Below are positions 7,682 through 15,852 of a stretch of 36,950 nucleotides of DNA, piece after piece; within the stretch, counting starts at the first letter, position 1, and the number at the start of each line of letters is the position of its first letter. This DNA comes from Sphaerisporangium sp. (GTDB lineage: Bacteria; Actinomycetota; Actinomycetes; Streptosporangiales; Streptosporangiaceae). Below the pieces are notes generated by a model. It worked only from the letters and a program-made list of their open reading frames with translations, was not told the DNA's origin and did not search any database. The stretch spans positions 1 through 36,950 of the forward strand of contig JAOPYI010000224.1 of assembly GCA_025964675.1 (NCBI GenBank), in the 5' to 3' direction. A program made the translations under genes and the position numbers.

Positions 7682-9336
7682 CCGAGGACTCCGGCGCCTC
7701 CGACCGGCCGGAGCCATCCACCGGTTCCTCCGGAGTGCCCGATCCGTCCGGTTTTCTGGGAGGTGCGGGGGGACATACCTCCGGTGGGCCGCAACAGCCG
7801 GGTGGCGCGGTCTGGGTTCCGCCGTCGCGGCTCAGCCCACTGGTGTTGCTGATCGACCCGGTGCGCATGCTGCCCTCACTCTTCCTGCCGCTGGTGGGCG
7901 TGCTGTTCGTAGGCGGCTTCTCGCCGTCGTCGTTCGTCTGGGCGGCGCTGGGCATCGTGGGCTCGGTCGGGTACACCGCCGTGCGCTGGGCCACCTTCAC
8001 CTACCAGGTCATCGATGACCGGCTGGAGCTCACGCGGTCACTGGTCAGCCGTTCGGTCAGGACGATTCCCCTCGACCGCATCAGAGGTGTGGACGTCACG
8101 ACGCCGCCCCTGCACCGCCTGTTCGGCCTCGCCGTCGTACGCATCGACACGGGTGCGAGCGGCGGCGGCAAGCAAGAAGGCGAGCTGGACGGCCTGCCCC
8201 TCCCCGAGGCCGACCGATTGCGGGAGACCCTCCTGCGCCGCAGCGAGGCAGCTCGTCACGACCCCGCCCACATCGCGACCGTGGGAGGCGGCTCCAGGCC
8301 AGAGCACGGGCCCGCCGCCGCGCACACCTCCGCTGCCCCCGTGGAGGAGCGGGTCTACGTACGGGTGCCCTGGCAGTGGCTCCTGTACGGTCCGCTGTCC
8401 GGCGCGTTCCTCCTCGCACCGTTCGCCCTGCTGGGTGGTGCCGTCGGACTGGCCTTCCAGTGGGGAAGCCAGTTCGGTCTCAGCGAGAAAGTCGCCATCA
8501 CCGCCGGAGAGTGGCTGTGGCAACGGCCGATCCTGCTCATCCTCGTCGGCATCATGCTCCTGCTGGCGATGCCCGTGGCGGGCGGTGTCATGTACGCCGT
8601 GTTCAACTGGAACTTCACGCTCCGCAGGCGCGGTTCATCCCTCGTCGCCGAGCGCGGGCTGATCACACGACGCAGCGTGGCGCTGGAGCACCGCAGGATC
8701 CGAGGCTACGAGATCGCGGACGGAGTTCTGGAGCGGCGGGCCCACGTCGTGCGGCTCTGGGCGATCGTGACCGGCCTCGGCGACTCCCGGACCAGGGGCC
8801 AGCTGCTGCCCGTCACCCCGCGACACTTCGCGACGAAGGTGGCGGCCGAGGCCATCGGACCGTTCGAGGCCCAGCTCAGGCCCCATCCGGCACGGGCACG
8901 GCAGAGACGGCTCTTCCGCGCCGTTGCCCCGGGGATCACGGTGGCTGCGGCCTCCTTCCTGCTCGGCTGGGCCTGGATCGGTCTGCTGGCGCTGGTGATG
9001 GCGGTCCTGGGCGTCCCGCTCGGGCTGGACCGCTACCGCTCCCTGGGTCATGCCTACGACGGTGCCCGGCTGTCGGTCCGTTCAGGGTCGCTGCCCCGGT
9101 CGCAGGCGGTGGTGGAGAGGCGGGCCGTGGTCGGCTGGACGGTCCGCCAGACCTGGTTCCAGCGGCGCTCGCGAGTGCTCACCGTGATCGCGGGTGTCGG
9201 CGCGGGCAGCGGTGGTTACGCCGCGATCGACACAGGCGAGGAGCAAGGAGTGCGCTTCGCCGCCGAAGTCACCCCTGACTGGATGGCACCGTTCCTGACC
9301 GGTACGGACAACGCGCCGTCGGCCACTCGGAACTGA
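7678..9336 (+). CDS. Multi-domain bacterial PH-domain membrane protein (YdbT-like, DUF304)
   Basis: This 552-aa protein begins with a flexible Gly/Ser/Pro-rich cytoplasmic segment of about 45 residues. It then repeats a module three times: a pair of membrane helices followed by a bPH2/DUF304 domain. The three PH-like domains lie at about residues 100-190 (RTIPLDRIRGVDVTTPPLHR), 305-375 (RRSVALEHRRIRGYEIADGV) and 456-530 (SQAVVERRAVVGWTVRQTWF). This is the YdbT architecture. The start is the ATG that overlaps the previous stop by four bases. The partner is the 171-aa single-domain protein upstream, and the two probably form one membrane complex. Domain borders are estimated by eye. Confidence 0.86.
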   Translation: MTEDSGASDRPEPSTGSSGVPDPSGFLGGAGGHTSGGPQQPGGAVWVPPSRLSPLVLLIDPVRMLPSLFLPLVGVLFVGGFSPSSFVWAALGIVGSVGYTAVRWATFTYQVIDDRLELTRSLVSRSVRTIPLDRIRGVDVTTPPLHRLFGLAVVRIDTGASGGGKQEGELDGLPLPEADRLRETLLRRSEAARHDPAHIATVGGGSRPEHGPAAAHTSAAPVEERVYVRVPWQWLLYGPLSGAFLLAPFALLGGAVGLAFQWGSQFGLSEKVAITAGEWLWQRPILLILVGIMLLLAMPVAGGVMYAVFNWNFTLRRRGSSLVAERGLITRRSVALEHRRIRGYEIADGVLERRAHVVRLWAIVTGLGDSRTRGQLLPVTPRHFATKVAAEAIGPFEAQLRPHPARARQRRLFRAVAPGITVAAASFLLGWAWIGLLALVMAVLGVPLGLDRYRSLGHAYDGARLSVRSGSLPRSQAVVERRAVVGWTVRQTWFQRRSRVLTVIAGVGAGSGGYAAIDTGEEQGVRFAAEVTPDWMAPFLTGTDNAPSATRN

Positions 9337-9451
9337 CGGTGCGCAGTCGATCACAGGGAACTGACGTCGCTTTTGCGGGTCGCCGGGCTTGAAATCGCGC
9401 CATGTCACCGCGAACCCGCATCGCTCGCCCCTGATCGCCTAACCGGGAGTT

Positions 9452-9494
9452 CGCGTGATCGTCCGTTTGTGCTCGGGGCGTGGACGATCACGCG
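9452..9494. terminator. Perfect 13-bp inverted repeat between convergent genes
   Basis: CGCGTGATCGTCC (9452-9464) and GGACGATCACGCG (9482-9494) are exact inverse copies with a 17-base spacer. The element lies between the end of the PH-domain operon (9336) and the end of sepH (9549), which converge. A bidirectional terminator is the simplest reading. There is no T-tract, so a protein-binding site is also possible. Confidence 0.6.
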
Positions 9495-9548
9495 GTGGGG
9501 TCGACGACGGGTGTCAGGTGCGCGTACGCCGCTGCCGCGCGGTCCTGA

Positions 9549-11591
9549 CTAGTCCTGGCGGCGGGCTCCGAACATGATCTCGTCCCAGGTCGGGACCGAG
9601 GCGCGGCGGCCACGGCCCGCCTTGCGTGCCGGTCGCGCAGGCTTGGGCACGGGCGGCGGCCCGACCGTGGGCTCGGTCGCCTTGGGTTCCTTTTCGGGCC
9701 TGTCGGCCTGATCGGCCTTCTCGGGCTCAGCGGTCGCCGCGGGCCGGTCCGCCTCGCCGCTCGTACGGGCGGCGGGTACGGCCACCCCCTCTTCGGCGTC
9801 CGCCTTCTTGGCGGCCGGAGCCTTCTTCGCCGGGGAAGGGGCCGCGGCCGGGCGTACGGACGGGGGCGGCCCGGGCCGTGACGCCTTCCGGTCGGAGGGC
9901 GCGGCGGCGGGCCGGTCGGCCGTCGTGTCCTCGCTCGCCGGGGCCTTCGCCATCCGCTGCTCGTCGGCCGGCGGCTGTGTGACCTTGGCCTCGGATGCGG
10001 GTGCCTTCTTGGCTTCCGCGTCGGGCGTGGCCGTTGGAGCCGCCGCCACCTCGGCTACGGGGTCCACAGCGCCCGTCATCTGAGGCTCAGGCACGGAGGT
10101 GGTCTCGGCCTGGGCGGCGGCCTCGGACACCGGAATCCGGGCCGCCGTCTCCGCTGACGTCGATGCCGGCGGCGTGGTGGGTGTACGTCCCGCCTCGCTC
10201 ACCTGGCCAGTGGGGGCACTGAGGGCGGCCTCGTCCGACGCGGTCGGCCCGGAACCGGGCGATCCGGGCGAGGTCACCGGCGCAGCCGGTGCGGAGGCGG
10301 CGGCCTCCACCGTGGTAGCGGGGGCAGCCGCCTCAACCGTGGCAGCCGGGGCGGGCCTGGCGTCTGCCGACTGGTACTCGGGCGTGACGGGCTCGGGGGA
10401 GTGGTGGGCCGCGGGCTCGAAGGTGGGCTGCGGGGCACGTTCGTACGTCTGATGTACGGCGGGCTCGAACGTGGGACGGGCGGCGCGCTCTCCCGTGGAC
10501 CTGCCAGGTGAGACCTCAGCCGCGGGCCTGCCGGCGTCGGCGGGGAAGGACTCGGTTGCCTGCCTGGCGGCATGAGTGGGCAGGGGCTCGGCCGCCGGCC
10601 TGCCGGTCTCGGAGGGCTTGGCCGGGCGCAGCGGCGCCGGCTCCTGGCGGAAGGCGGCGGGCTCCGCGGGTGCGGGCAGGTCGCCAACGGCGGGAAGGTG
10701 GGGTCGCCCGGGGTCCGGCTGGTTGCGCGCGACGGGGTCGTGGCGCGGGGGCTCGTACTGGTTCCTGGCGGCGGGCTCGTACTGCGCGGGCTCCGGCCGG
10801 TTTCTCCCGGTGGGCTCGTATCGCCCAAGCTCGGGCTGGCCCCAGGCGACGGGCTCATGGCGCGTGGGCTCGGGCTGGGTCCTCGCCGTGGGCTCGTGGC
10901 GTACGACGCCGGGCAGCGTCGTGGGAGCGTCGACGGGGATCGTCGGCACGGGGGCGAGCTTGGCGGCGAGCCTCGGCACGAACGGCGTCACCGTGGAGTC
11001 CTCGGCCGGTTCGACGTACTCGGCGGCGGAGAGGCGCATCGCCTCGTCGTCGTAGGGGGTGACATGGCGGCGCCTGAGGTCGAACAGCCACTCGGCGTGG
11101 CGCGTGTGACCGTTCCACACGAAGCCCAGCTTGATGCGCCAAAGGCCGTCGTCGCGCTTGCAGGAGTCCCAGTCGATCTCGTCGCTGGGGACGCCGCGGC
11201 GACTCAGCCGCTCGGTAACCAGCTCACCCAGGGTGGGCCCCGGAGTCGACTCTCCGGGCAGGCGTACGGCGACACGCTGTGCCTGTTGCGCGGTGTACTC
11301 GCGTTCCTGCAGGACGGGTCCCTCGAACCAGCGGACACGCTCCACCGGAATACCCGCGGTGGCGGCGATCTCCTCCGCGGTCTCCCCCGCACGGATGCGG
11401 GCCTGGATCTCCTTGGGGCGCAACGGACTCTCCACTTCGATCTCGTACTGGCCGAGACGGGAGAAGTTGCCGCGGACCGCCGCTCGGAGCCGTTCGTCGA
11501 CGGGAAGCGTGAACCGTGTACCCCGGCCGGCCGTAGCCAACACGAGATATGTGCCGTCCTCGCTCACCGCGACGAGTCGGAGCTCCTGCAT
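9549..11591 (-). CDS. sepH: Cell-division regulator SepH (DUF3071)
   Basis: This 680-aa protein begins MQELRLVAVSEDGTYLVL, the signature of DUF3071/SepH, which binds FtsZ and stimulates its assembly during actinobacterial septation. Residues 1-190 are the conserved domain, with a helix-turn-helix-like segment at about 57-95 (RPKEIQARIRAGETAEEIA). Residues 200-640 are a low-complexity Pro/Ala/Glu linker, including five exact-phase 13-residue repeats (231-295). The C-terminus VPTWDEIMFGARRQD is the short conserved tail of the family. The ATG at 11591 has AAGGGA upstream; a longer open frame upstream looks non-coding. The linker is long, which makes the protein larger than unicellular orthologues. 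Confidence 0.93.
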   Translation of the reverse strand: MQELRLVAVSEDGTYLVLATAGRGTRFTLPVDERLRAAVRGNFSRLGQYEIEVESPLRPKEIQARIRAGETAEEIAATAGIPVERVRWFEGPVLQEREYTAQQAQRVAVRLPGESTPGPTLGELVTERLSRRGVPSDEIDWDSCKRDDGLWRIKLGFVWNGHTRHAEWLFDLRRRHVTPYDDEAMRLSAAEYVEPAEDSTVTPFVPRLAAKLAPVPTIPVDAPTTLPGVVRHEPTARTQPEPTRHEPVAWGQPELGRYEPTGRNRPEPAQYEPAARNQYEPPRHDPVARNQPDPGRPHLPAVGDLPAPAEPAAFRQEPAPLRPAKPSETGRPAAEPLPTHAARQATESFPADAGRPAAEVSPGRSTGERAARPTFEPAVHQTYERAPQPTFEPAAHHSPEPVTPEYQSADARPAPAATVEAAAPATTVEAAASAPAAPVTSPGSPGSGPTASDEAALSAPTGQVSEAGRTPTTPPASTSAETAARIPVSEAAAQAETTSVPEPQMTGAVDPVAEVAAAPTATPDAEAKKAPASEAKVTQPPADEQRMAKAPASEDTTADRPAAAPSDRKASRPGPPPSVRPAAAPSPAKKAPAAKKADAEEGVAVPAARTSGEADRPAATAEPEKADQADRPEKEPKATEPTVGPPPVPKPARPARKAGRGRRASVPTWDEIMFGARRQD
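10707..10901 (-). repeat. Five tandem 39-bp repeats in the SepH linker
   Basis: Residues 231-295 of SepH are five consecutive 13-residue units: RHEPTARTQPEPT, RHEPVAWGQPELG, RYEPTGRNRPEPA, QYEPAARNQYEPP and RHDPVARNQPDPG. The consensus is R[HY][ED]PxA[R/W]xQP[ED]Px. The phase is exact, so the array is 195 bases long. Confidence 0.9.
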
Positions 11592-11748
11592 GCGAGTCCC
11601 TTCGTCGTCGTGCTCAATCTTCCCCCGGACCCTTGAGTCTCTCGCGTGAGCCGGTTGCCTGCCAGCACCGTACCCGGCATGTCCGAACATCGCCTTCCTG
11701 GGAGACGCGGGAAGCGATGTGAGGCGGCTATATATGTGGCTTTCACCC

Positions 11749-11776
11749 TATCTATCGGCTGCTCGATATGCAGCAA
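11749..11776 (-). promoter_or_regulatory. Candidate sepH promoter
   Basis: On the minus strand, TTGCTG (11771-11776) and TAGATA (11749-11754) are separated by 16 bases. They sit in a locally A/T-rich patch about 155 bases upstream of the sepH start. The 293-base gap 11592-11884 shows no supported gene. Confidence 0.3.
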
Positions 11777-11829
11777 ACGGGTTAGGCGTCCTGGACGGAT
11801 TCTCGCGAATGGCGCCCGCCGCCGCCTTC

Positions 11830-11866
11830 CACTTCACCCAAGAGGCCTGAGAAAGCCTCGGAAGTG
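11830..11866 (-). terminator. Interrupted hairpin downstream of the FAD oxidase gene
   Basis: CACTTC (11830-11835) pairs with GAAGTG (11861-11866), and GAGGC (11842-11846) pairs with GCCTC (11855-11859), with an asymmetric internal loop. It starts about 20 bases past the FAD oxidase stop on the minus strand, where a terminator is expected. Confidence 0.4.
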
Positions 11867-11884
11867 TGACGACGCCCCGCCAGG

Positions 11885-13165
11885 TCAGCCCAGCACGACG
11901 TCCAGGTAGTCGTTGGAGAACAGGCGCCGAGGGTCGAGTTCGTCGCGCAGCGCCACGAAGTCACCGAACCGTGGATACACCGTGGACAGGTAGGCCGCGT
12001 CGCGGGTGTGCAGCTTGCCCCAGTGGGGGCGCCCGGAGAGCCGGGTCATGATCTCTTCGACCCCCTCGAAGTACGCCGGGTTGGGGGTGGGCCGGTAGAT
12101 GTGGCAGGCGATGTAGGCGGAAGCCCTGCCGTACGCGGTGGACAGCCACGCGTCGCTCGCGGGGGTGACCCGTACCTCGATCGGGAACGTGATCCGCCAG
12201 TCGTTCAGCTCGAGCAGGTCACGCGTCTCGCGCAGCGCCTGGCCGAGGCTCTCGCGGGGGATGGCGTACTCCATCTCAAGGAAGCGCACGTTCCGCACGC
12301 TGGTGAAGACCTTGTACGCCTTGTCCGTGTGCGTGGAAGGAGTGAGCGCGCTCGCGGAGATGCCGTTGAGGGTGGGGATGGCGCCGGGGAAGCGTCCGCC
12401 GACCGCGCAGAGGGCGCCGAAGAGGGTGTTCTCCAGGAAGACGTCGTCGAGCCAGCGCCTGAAGGCTCCCGGCGGCGCGGCAGGGCCGGGGGATCGGTTG
12501 TTGCGCTTGGTCAGGCAGGTGTCGGTGTGCGGCAGCCAGAAGAAGTCCAGGTGTTCGTTCTCGCTCGTGATCTCCTCCAGCGAGGAGAGGATCTCGCTGA
12601 GGGCCATCGGCCGCCTGACGCTGCGCAGCAGGAAGGACGGCTCGACCCTGAAGGTCACGGCGGTGAGGATGCCGAGCGCGCCGAGCCCGACCCGGGCGGC
12701 GTCGAACAGCTCGCCCTGCGACACCGTGGTGGTCGAACCGTCGGCGAGGACCATCTCCAGCTCGGTGACCTGGTCGGCGAGCCCACCGACCTCCCGTCCC
12801 GTGCCGTGGGTGCCCGTCTGGATGGCGCCCGCCACGGTCTGCTCGGTGATGTCGCCCATGTTGGCGAGCGCCAGCCCGCGCCGGTCCAGCTCCTCGTTGA
12901 GTACGCGCAGCGTGGTGCCGGCCGCGACCCGTACCCGGCCGTCGCCGGCCTCCTGGACACCGGTCAGGGCGTCCGGCCGCAGCAGAATGCCGTCGGTGAG
13001 GGCGACCCCGGTGAAGGAGTGCCCGGTGCCGGCCATGCGGACCCGCAGTCCCCGCGCGGCGGCGTCCCGTACGGCTGACGCCACCTGTTCGGCCGAGGAG
13101 GGGGCGCGGATCTCGGCGGGCGTGCTGGACTGGTTTCCCGCCCAGTTCCTGAAGACGGCCTTCAT
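11885..13165 (-). CDS. FAD-linked sugar/alditol-type oxidase (ALO family)
   Basis: This 426-aa protein has an N-terminal PCMH-type FAD-binding domain and a C-terminal D-arabinono-lactone-oxidase domain. GTGHSFTG places H49 where VAO-family oxidases such as L-gulono-lactone, alditol and xylitol oxidases attach FAD covalently. AGAIQTGTHGTG and LGALGILTAVTFRVEP are further FAD-domain signatures. RPHWGKLH near the C-terminus is the conserved ALO-domain motif, and DPRRLFSNDYLDVVLG closes the family. The exact substrate (a lactone or polyol) cannot be assigned. No signal peptide is visible, so it is probably cytoplasmic. A TATCGT -10 element 8 bases before the ATG supports this start and a leaderless mRNA. 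Confidence 0.88.
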   Translation of the reverse strand: MKAVFRNWAGNQSSTPAEIRAPSSAEQVASAVRDAAARGLRVRMAGTGHSFTGVALTDGILLRPDALTGVQEAGDGRVRVAAGTTLRVLNEELDRRGLALANMGDITEQTVAGAIQTGTHGTGREVGGLADQVTELEMVLADGSTTTVSQGELFDAARVGLGALGILTAVTFRVEPSFLLRSVRRPMALSEILSSLEEITSENEHLDFFWLPHTDTCLTKRNNRSPGPAAPPGAFRRWLDDVFLENTLFGALCAVGGRFPGAIPTLNGISASALTPSTHTDKAYKVFTSVRNVRFLEMEYAIPRESLGQALRETRDLLELNDWRITFPIEVRVTPASDAWLSTAYGRASAYIACHIYRPTPNPAYFEGVEEIMTRLSGRPHWGKLHTRDAAYLSTVYPRFGDFVALRDELDPRRLFSNDYLDVVLG

Positions 13166-13173
13166 GGTCGAGC

Positions 13174-13179
13174 ACGATA
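13174..13179 (-). promoter_or_regulatory. Putative -10 element of FAD oxidase gene (leaderless)
   Basis: The minus-strand hexamer TATCGT ends 8 bases before the ATG at 13165, and no Shine-Dalgarno sequence intervenes. Confidence 0.4.
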
Positions 13180-13270
13180 ATCACGAACCGGGCGGATGGC
13201 CAGAGGATGTGAACAAGGCTCATGATTCGCGGGCCGCGAACCCGACAGACGTTCAGCGTTGGCCGCGCGA

Positions 13271-14488
13271 TCACGTCGCGGTGGAAGGGGCCTCCGAGGA
13301 GCCGATCTCGGGGGTGCGCAGCCAGGTGTTGCCACCGACGCCGATCGCCACCGCCAGCAGCGCGCACACGAACGAGAACCCGTACGCGTTCGACGCGCCG
13401 AACGAGTCGGTCAGCCGCCCGCCTGCCCACGCGCCGATCGCCACGCCGAACCCGACGGCGGTGGAGATCCACGACATCCCCTCGGTCAGCAGGTGGCCGG
13501 GGACCAGCCGTTCGATGAGCGCGTAGCCCGTGATGATCGTCGGGGAGATCGCGAGACCGGCGAAGAACAGGGCGACGGCCATGATCTTCGTGTCCGCGAC
13601 GAGCAGGATCGGGGTCAGCCCGGCCGCGAACACGGTGAGGCCCCGCACGAACCGGTGGCGCAGCGAGATCGTCCACTGGCGGAAGCCGTACCACAGGCCC
13701 GAGACCATGCTGCCGCTCGCGAACGACCCGAGCAGCAGCCCCGCCGCGGCCTTGACGCCGTGGTCCTCGGCGAAGGCGACCGTGATCAGGTCGACCGAGC
13801 CGAACACCGCGCCCATCGCCAGGAACACGCAGGACAGCAGCGCGACGCCCGGGATCATGATCGGGCTGCCGGACTGCTCCATCGCCGGCCGTGCGGGCGG
13901 CTCGGTTTTCCGTTGCAGCGCGAAAGCCACCGTGCCCGCGACGGTGAAGACGAGCGCGAGTATCAGCCCGGCGTACAGGTTCACCAGGGTGGTGAGGCCG
14001 GTCACCAGGGCGGGCCCGGCGACGAAGATCACCTCGTCGGCCACGGACTCGAAGGAGAACGCCGTGTGGAGCTTCGCCGAGCTGCCGAGGATGTGCGACC
14101 AGCGGGCCCTGACCATCGACCCGAGCGAGGTGGCGGCCCCGCCTACGACCACCCCGGAGACGAACAGCGTCCAGATCGGTGCGCCGGACGCGGCGCAGAG
14201 GATCATCGCGGCCAGCGCGGCGCCGTGCAGCAGCACGAACGGAACCAGTACTCTGGCCTGGCCGAATCTGTCCACCAGCCGCCCGGACAGCGGGGCGGCT
14301 ACCGCGTAGGCGATGGCGACGGTCGCCGAGATCGCCCCAGCGGTGGCGTACGAGCCGGTGAGGGCCGAGATGAGCAGGACGATGCCGATCCCGAGCATCG
14401 ACATCGGCATCCGCCCGATGAACCCGGTGATGACGAACCCTTTGGTGCCAGGCATGCTGAAGAGCCCTCTATACGGCCCGACTACCAT
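13271..14488 (-). CDS. MFS transporter
   Basis: This 405-aa protein has about twelve hydrophobic helices and the signature loop between helices 2 and 3 (APLSGRLVDRFGQARVL) typical of the major facilitator superfamily. A second-half equivalent (GAWAGGRLTDSFGASNAY) is also visible. It resembles drug-efflux-like actinobacterial MFS proteins, but the substrate is unknown. The ATG at 14488 was chosen because GAAAGGGG lies 4 bases upstream and hydrophobic sequence follows shortly. It is divergent from the lytic transglycosylase gene and about 105 bases upstream of the FAD oxidase on the same strand. Confidence 0.88.
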   Translation of the reverse strand: MVVGPYRGLFSMPGTKGFVITGFIGRMPMSMLGIGIVLLISALTGSYATAGAISATVAIAYAVAAPLSGRLVDRFGQARVLVPFVLLHGAALAAMILCAASGAPIWTLFVSGVVVGGAATSLGSMVRARWSHILGSSAKLHTAFSFESVADEVIFVAGPALVTGLTTLVNLYAGLILALVFTVAGTVAFALQRKTEPPARPAMEQSGSPIMIPGVALLSCVFLAMGAVFGSVDLITVAFAEDHGVKAAAGLLLGSFASGSMVSGLWYGFRQWTISLRHRFVRGLTVFAAGLTPILLVADTKIMAVALFFAGLAISPTIITGYALIERLVPGHLLTEGMSWISTAVGFGVAIGAWAGGRLTDSFGASNAYGFSFVCALLAVAIGVGGNTWLRTPEIGSSEAPSTAT

Positions 14489-14606
14489 CTCGCCCCTTTC
14501 GCGCACCCCCGGCACGCGTCGAACCATCCCCTTTTACCCTTGCGCACCCTTCAGTTCCGCGGCAAGTGATTTTCGGGCAACGTACACGAATCAGGATTCG
14601 CGGGGC

Positions 14607-14612
14607 TAACGT
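14607..14612 (+). promoter_or_regulatory. Putative -10 element of lytic transglycosylase gene
   Basis: TAACGT ends 7 bases before the GTG at 14620, the spacing of a leaderless mRNA. It overlaps the alternative in-frame GTG at 14611, which argues against that start. Confidence 0.4.
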
Positions 14613-14619
14613 GGGTCAA

Positions 14620-15852
14620 GTGTCCCACCGTCCCCGGCTCGTGCCGTCGCGCGCCGTCATGGCGGGGCTCGCGCTCCTCATCGTCCTCGGCGCGGCGGCC
14701 GGTGGCGCGTTTCTGATCACCCGGGACCCGGCAGCCGGCCGGCCCGCCGTGGCGCGCACGCCCCTCGCGGACATCCGGAACCTGACCGCTCCTGTGTCCC
14801 CCTTCCCGGCTCTGACCCCGTCCCCGTCTCAGACGGGGAGCCCGGCGAGTGTTCCCGCGCGGCACGAGACGGCCCCCACGCCACCCAGGCTGATCGCCAT
14901 CGCCCGCAAGCCGGTGAGCCAGGCGGCGCTGAGCGACATCGCCGCGCTGAAGGACGTGACCGACGTCGCCGTGGCCGACGGGGGAGCGGTCCGCTTCTCC
15001 GCCGCCACGCTGAACCTCCTCGCGGTCGACCCGGCGGAGTTCCGCCCATGGGCGCCGAAGGCCGTGGCCGAGCAGCCCGAGGTGTGGGACGCGCTGGCAC
15101 GCGGAGAGTTCATCGCGGACTCCAGGACCGCGGGTCAGTACAGGCTGCAACTCGGCGGCGAGTACGAGGCGGGGGCCGGGTCCAGGCTCAGGGTCGCCGC
15201 GTCCGCGCCGTTCGGCCTGCCGGGCGTCGACGGGCTGGTCGCCAAGGACGTCGGCCGCACCCTCGGCCTGATCCCAGGCGTGGCCGTCCTCGTCCACACC
15301 CCCTCCGCCAAGGCGGCTTCCGTGGGCGCGCGGATCAAGCGGCTGCTGGGCAAGGGCTCGCAGATCGTGGTGATCGGCGCGCGCGATGCGGTGAGACCGC
15401 CGGTGCCGGTGGCCGGTCCGAGCACGCCCGCGCCCACCGTGGCGGGGGGTTCCGGCACCTCCCTGGTCGGGCGGCCCGGCAGCTACCTCGATCTCTACAA
15501 GCTCTCCGCACAGGTCTGTCCCGGGCTCTCCTGGACGGTGCTCGCCGCGATAGGGCAGGTCGAGAGCGGCCACGGGCGCAACAACGGCCCCTCCTCGGCG
15601 GGCGCGCTCGGCCCGATGCAGTTCATGCCCGCGACGTGGAACGCGTACGGGGTGGACGGCGACGGGGACGGCAAATCGGACATCTGGAGCCCGTACGACG
15701 CGGTGCCGTCCGCCGCCCGCTACCTGTGCGCCAACGGCGCCGGCCTCGGCGGCACCAAGCTCCGCTCGGCGGTCTTCCGCTACAACCACTCGTGGGACTA
15801 CGTCGACAAGGTGCTAGGCATCGCCGGCTCCTACGCCCGCGCCTACGCCTGA
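14620..15852 (+). CDS. Membrane-anchored or secreted lytic transglycosylase
   Basis: This protein of about 410 aa has a basic N-terminus, then a hydrophobic segment (MAGLALLIVLGAAAGGAFLI) that acts as signal anchor or signal peptide. A Pro/Ser/Thr-rich linker and an uncharacterised middle region (about 80-270) follow. The C-terminal domain is a soluble-lytic-transglycosylase fold with catalytic E315 (IGQVESGHG), then GALGPMQFMPATWNAYGVDG, SPYDAVPSAARYLC and FRYNHSWDYVDKVL. These enzymes cleave the MurNAc-GlcNAc bond of peptidoglycan with anhydro-ring formation. GTG 14620 is preferred from the -10 spacing; GTG 14611 is the alternative. Its end overlaps the end of the ferrochelatase gene by 10 bases on the opposite strand. 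Confidence 0.88.
   Translation: MSHRPRLVPSRAVMAGLALLIVLGAAAGGAFLITRDPAAGRPAVARTPLADIRNLTAPVSPFPALTPSPSQTGSPASVPARHETAPTPPRLIAIARKPVSQAALSDIAALKDVTDVAVADGGAVRFSAATLNLLAVDPAEFRPWAPKAVAEQPEVWDALARGEFIADSRTAGQYRLQLGGEYEAGAGSRLRVAASAPFGLPGVDGLVAKDVGRTLGLIPGVAVLVHTPSAKAASVGARIKRLLGKGSQIVVIGARDAVRPPVPVAGPSTPAPTVAGGSGTSLVGRPGSYLDLYKLSAQVCPGLSWTVLAAIGQVESGHGRNNGPSSAGALGPMQFMPATWNAYGVDGDGDGKSDIWSPYDAVPSAARYLCANGAGLGGTKLRSAVFRYNHSWDYVDKVLGIAGSYARAYA

Noticed and set aside
8635-9051. Minus-strand open frame inside the PH-domain gene
   Set aside because: No family signature; the plus-strand gene is complete and continuous through this stretch.
11646-11909. Possible small plus-strand gene in the sepH upstream gap
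   Set aside because: Irregular composition, no ribosome site and overlap with the FAD oxidase end; better explained as non-coding.
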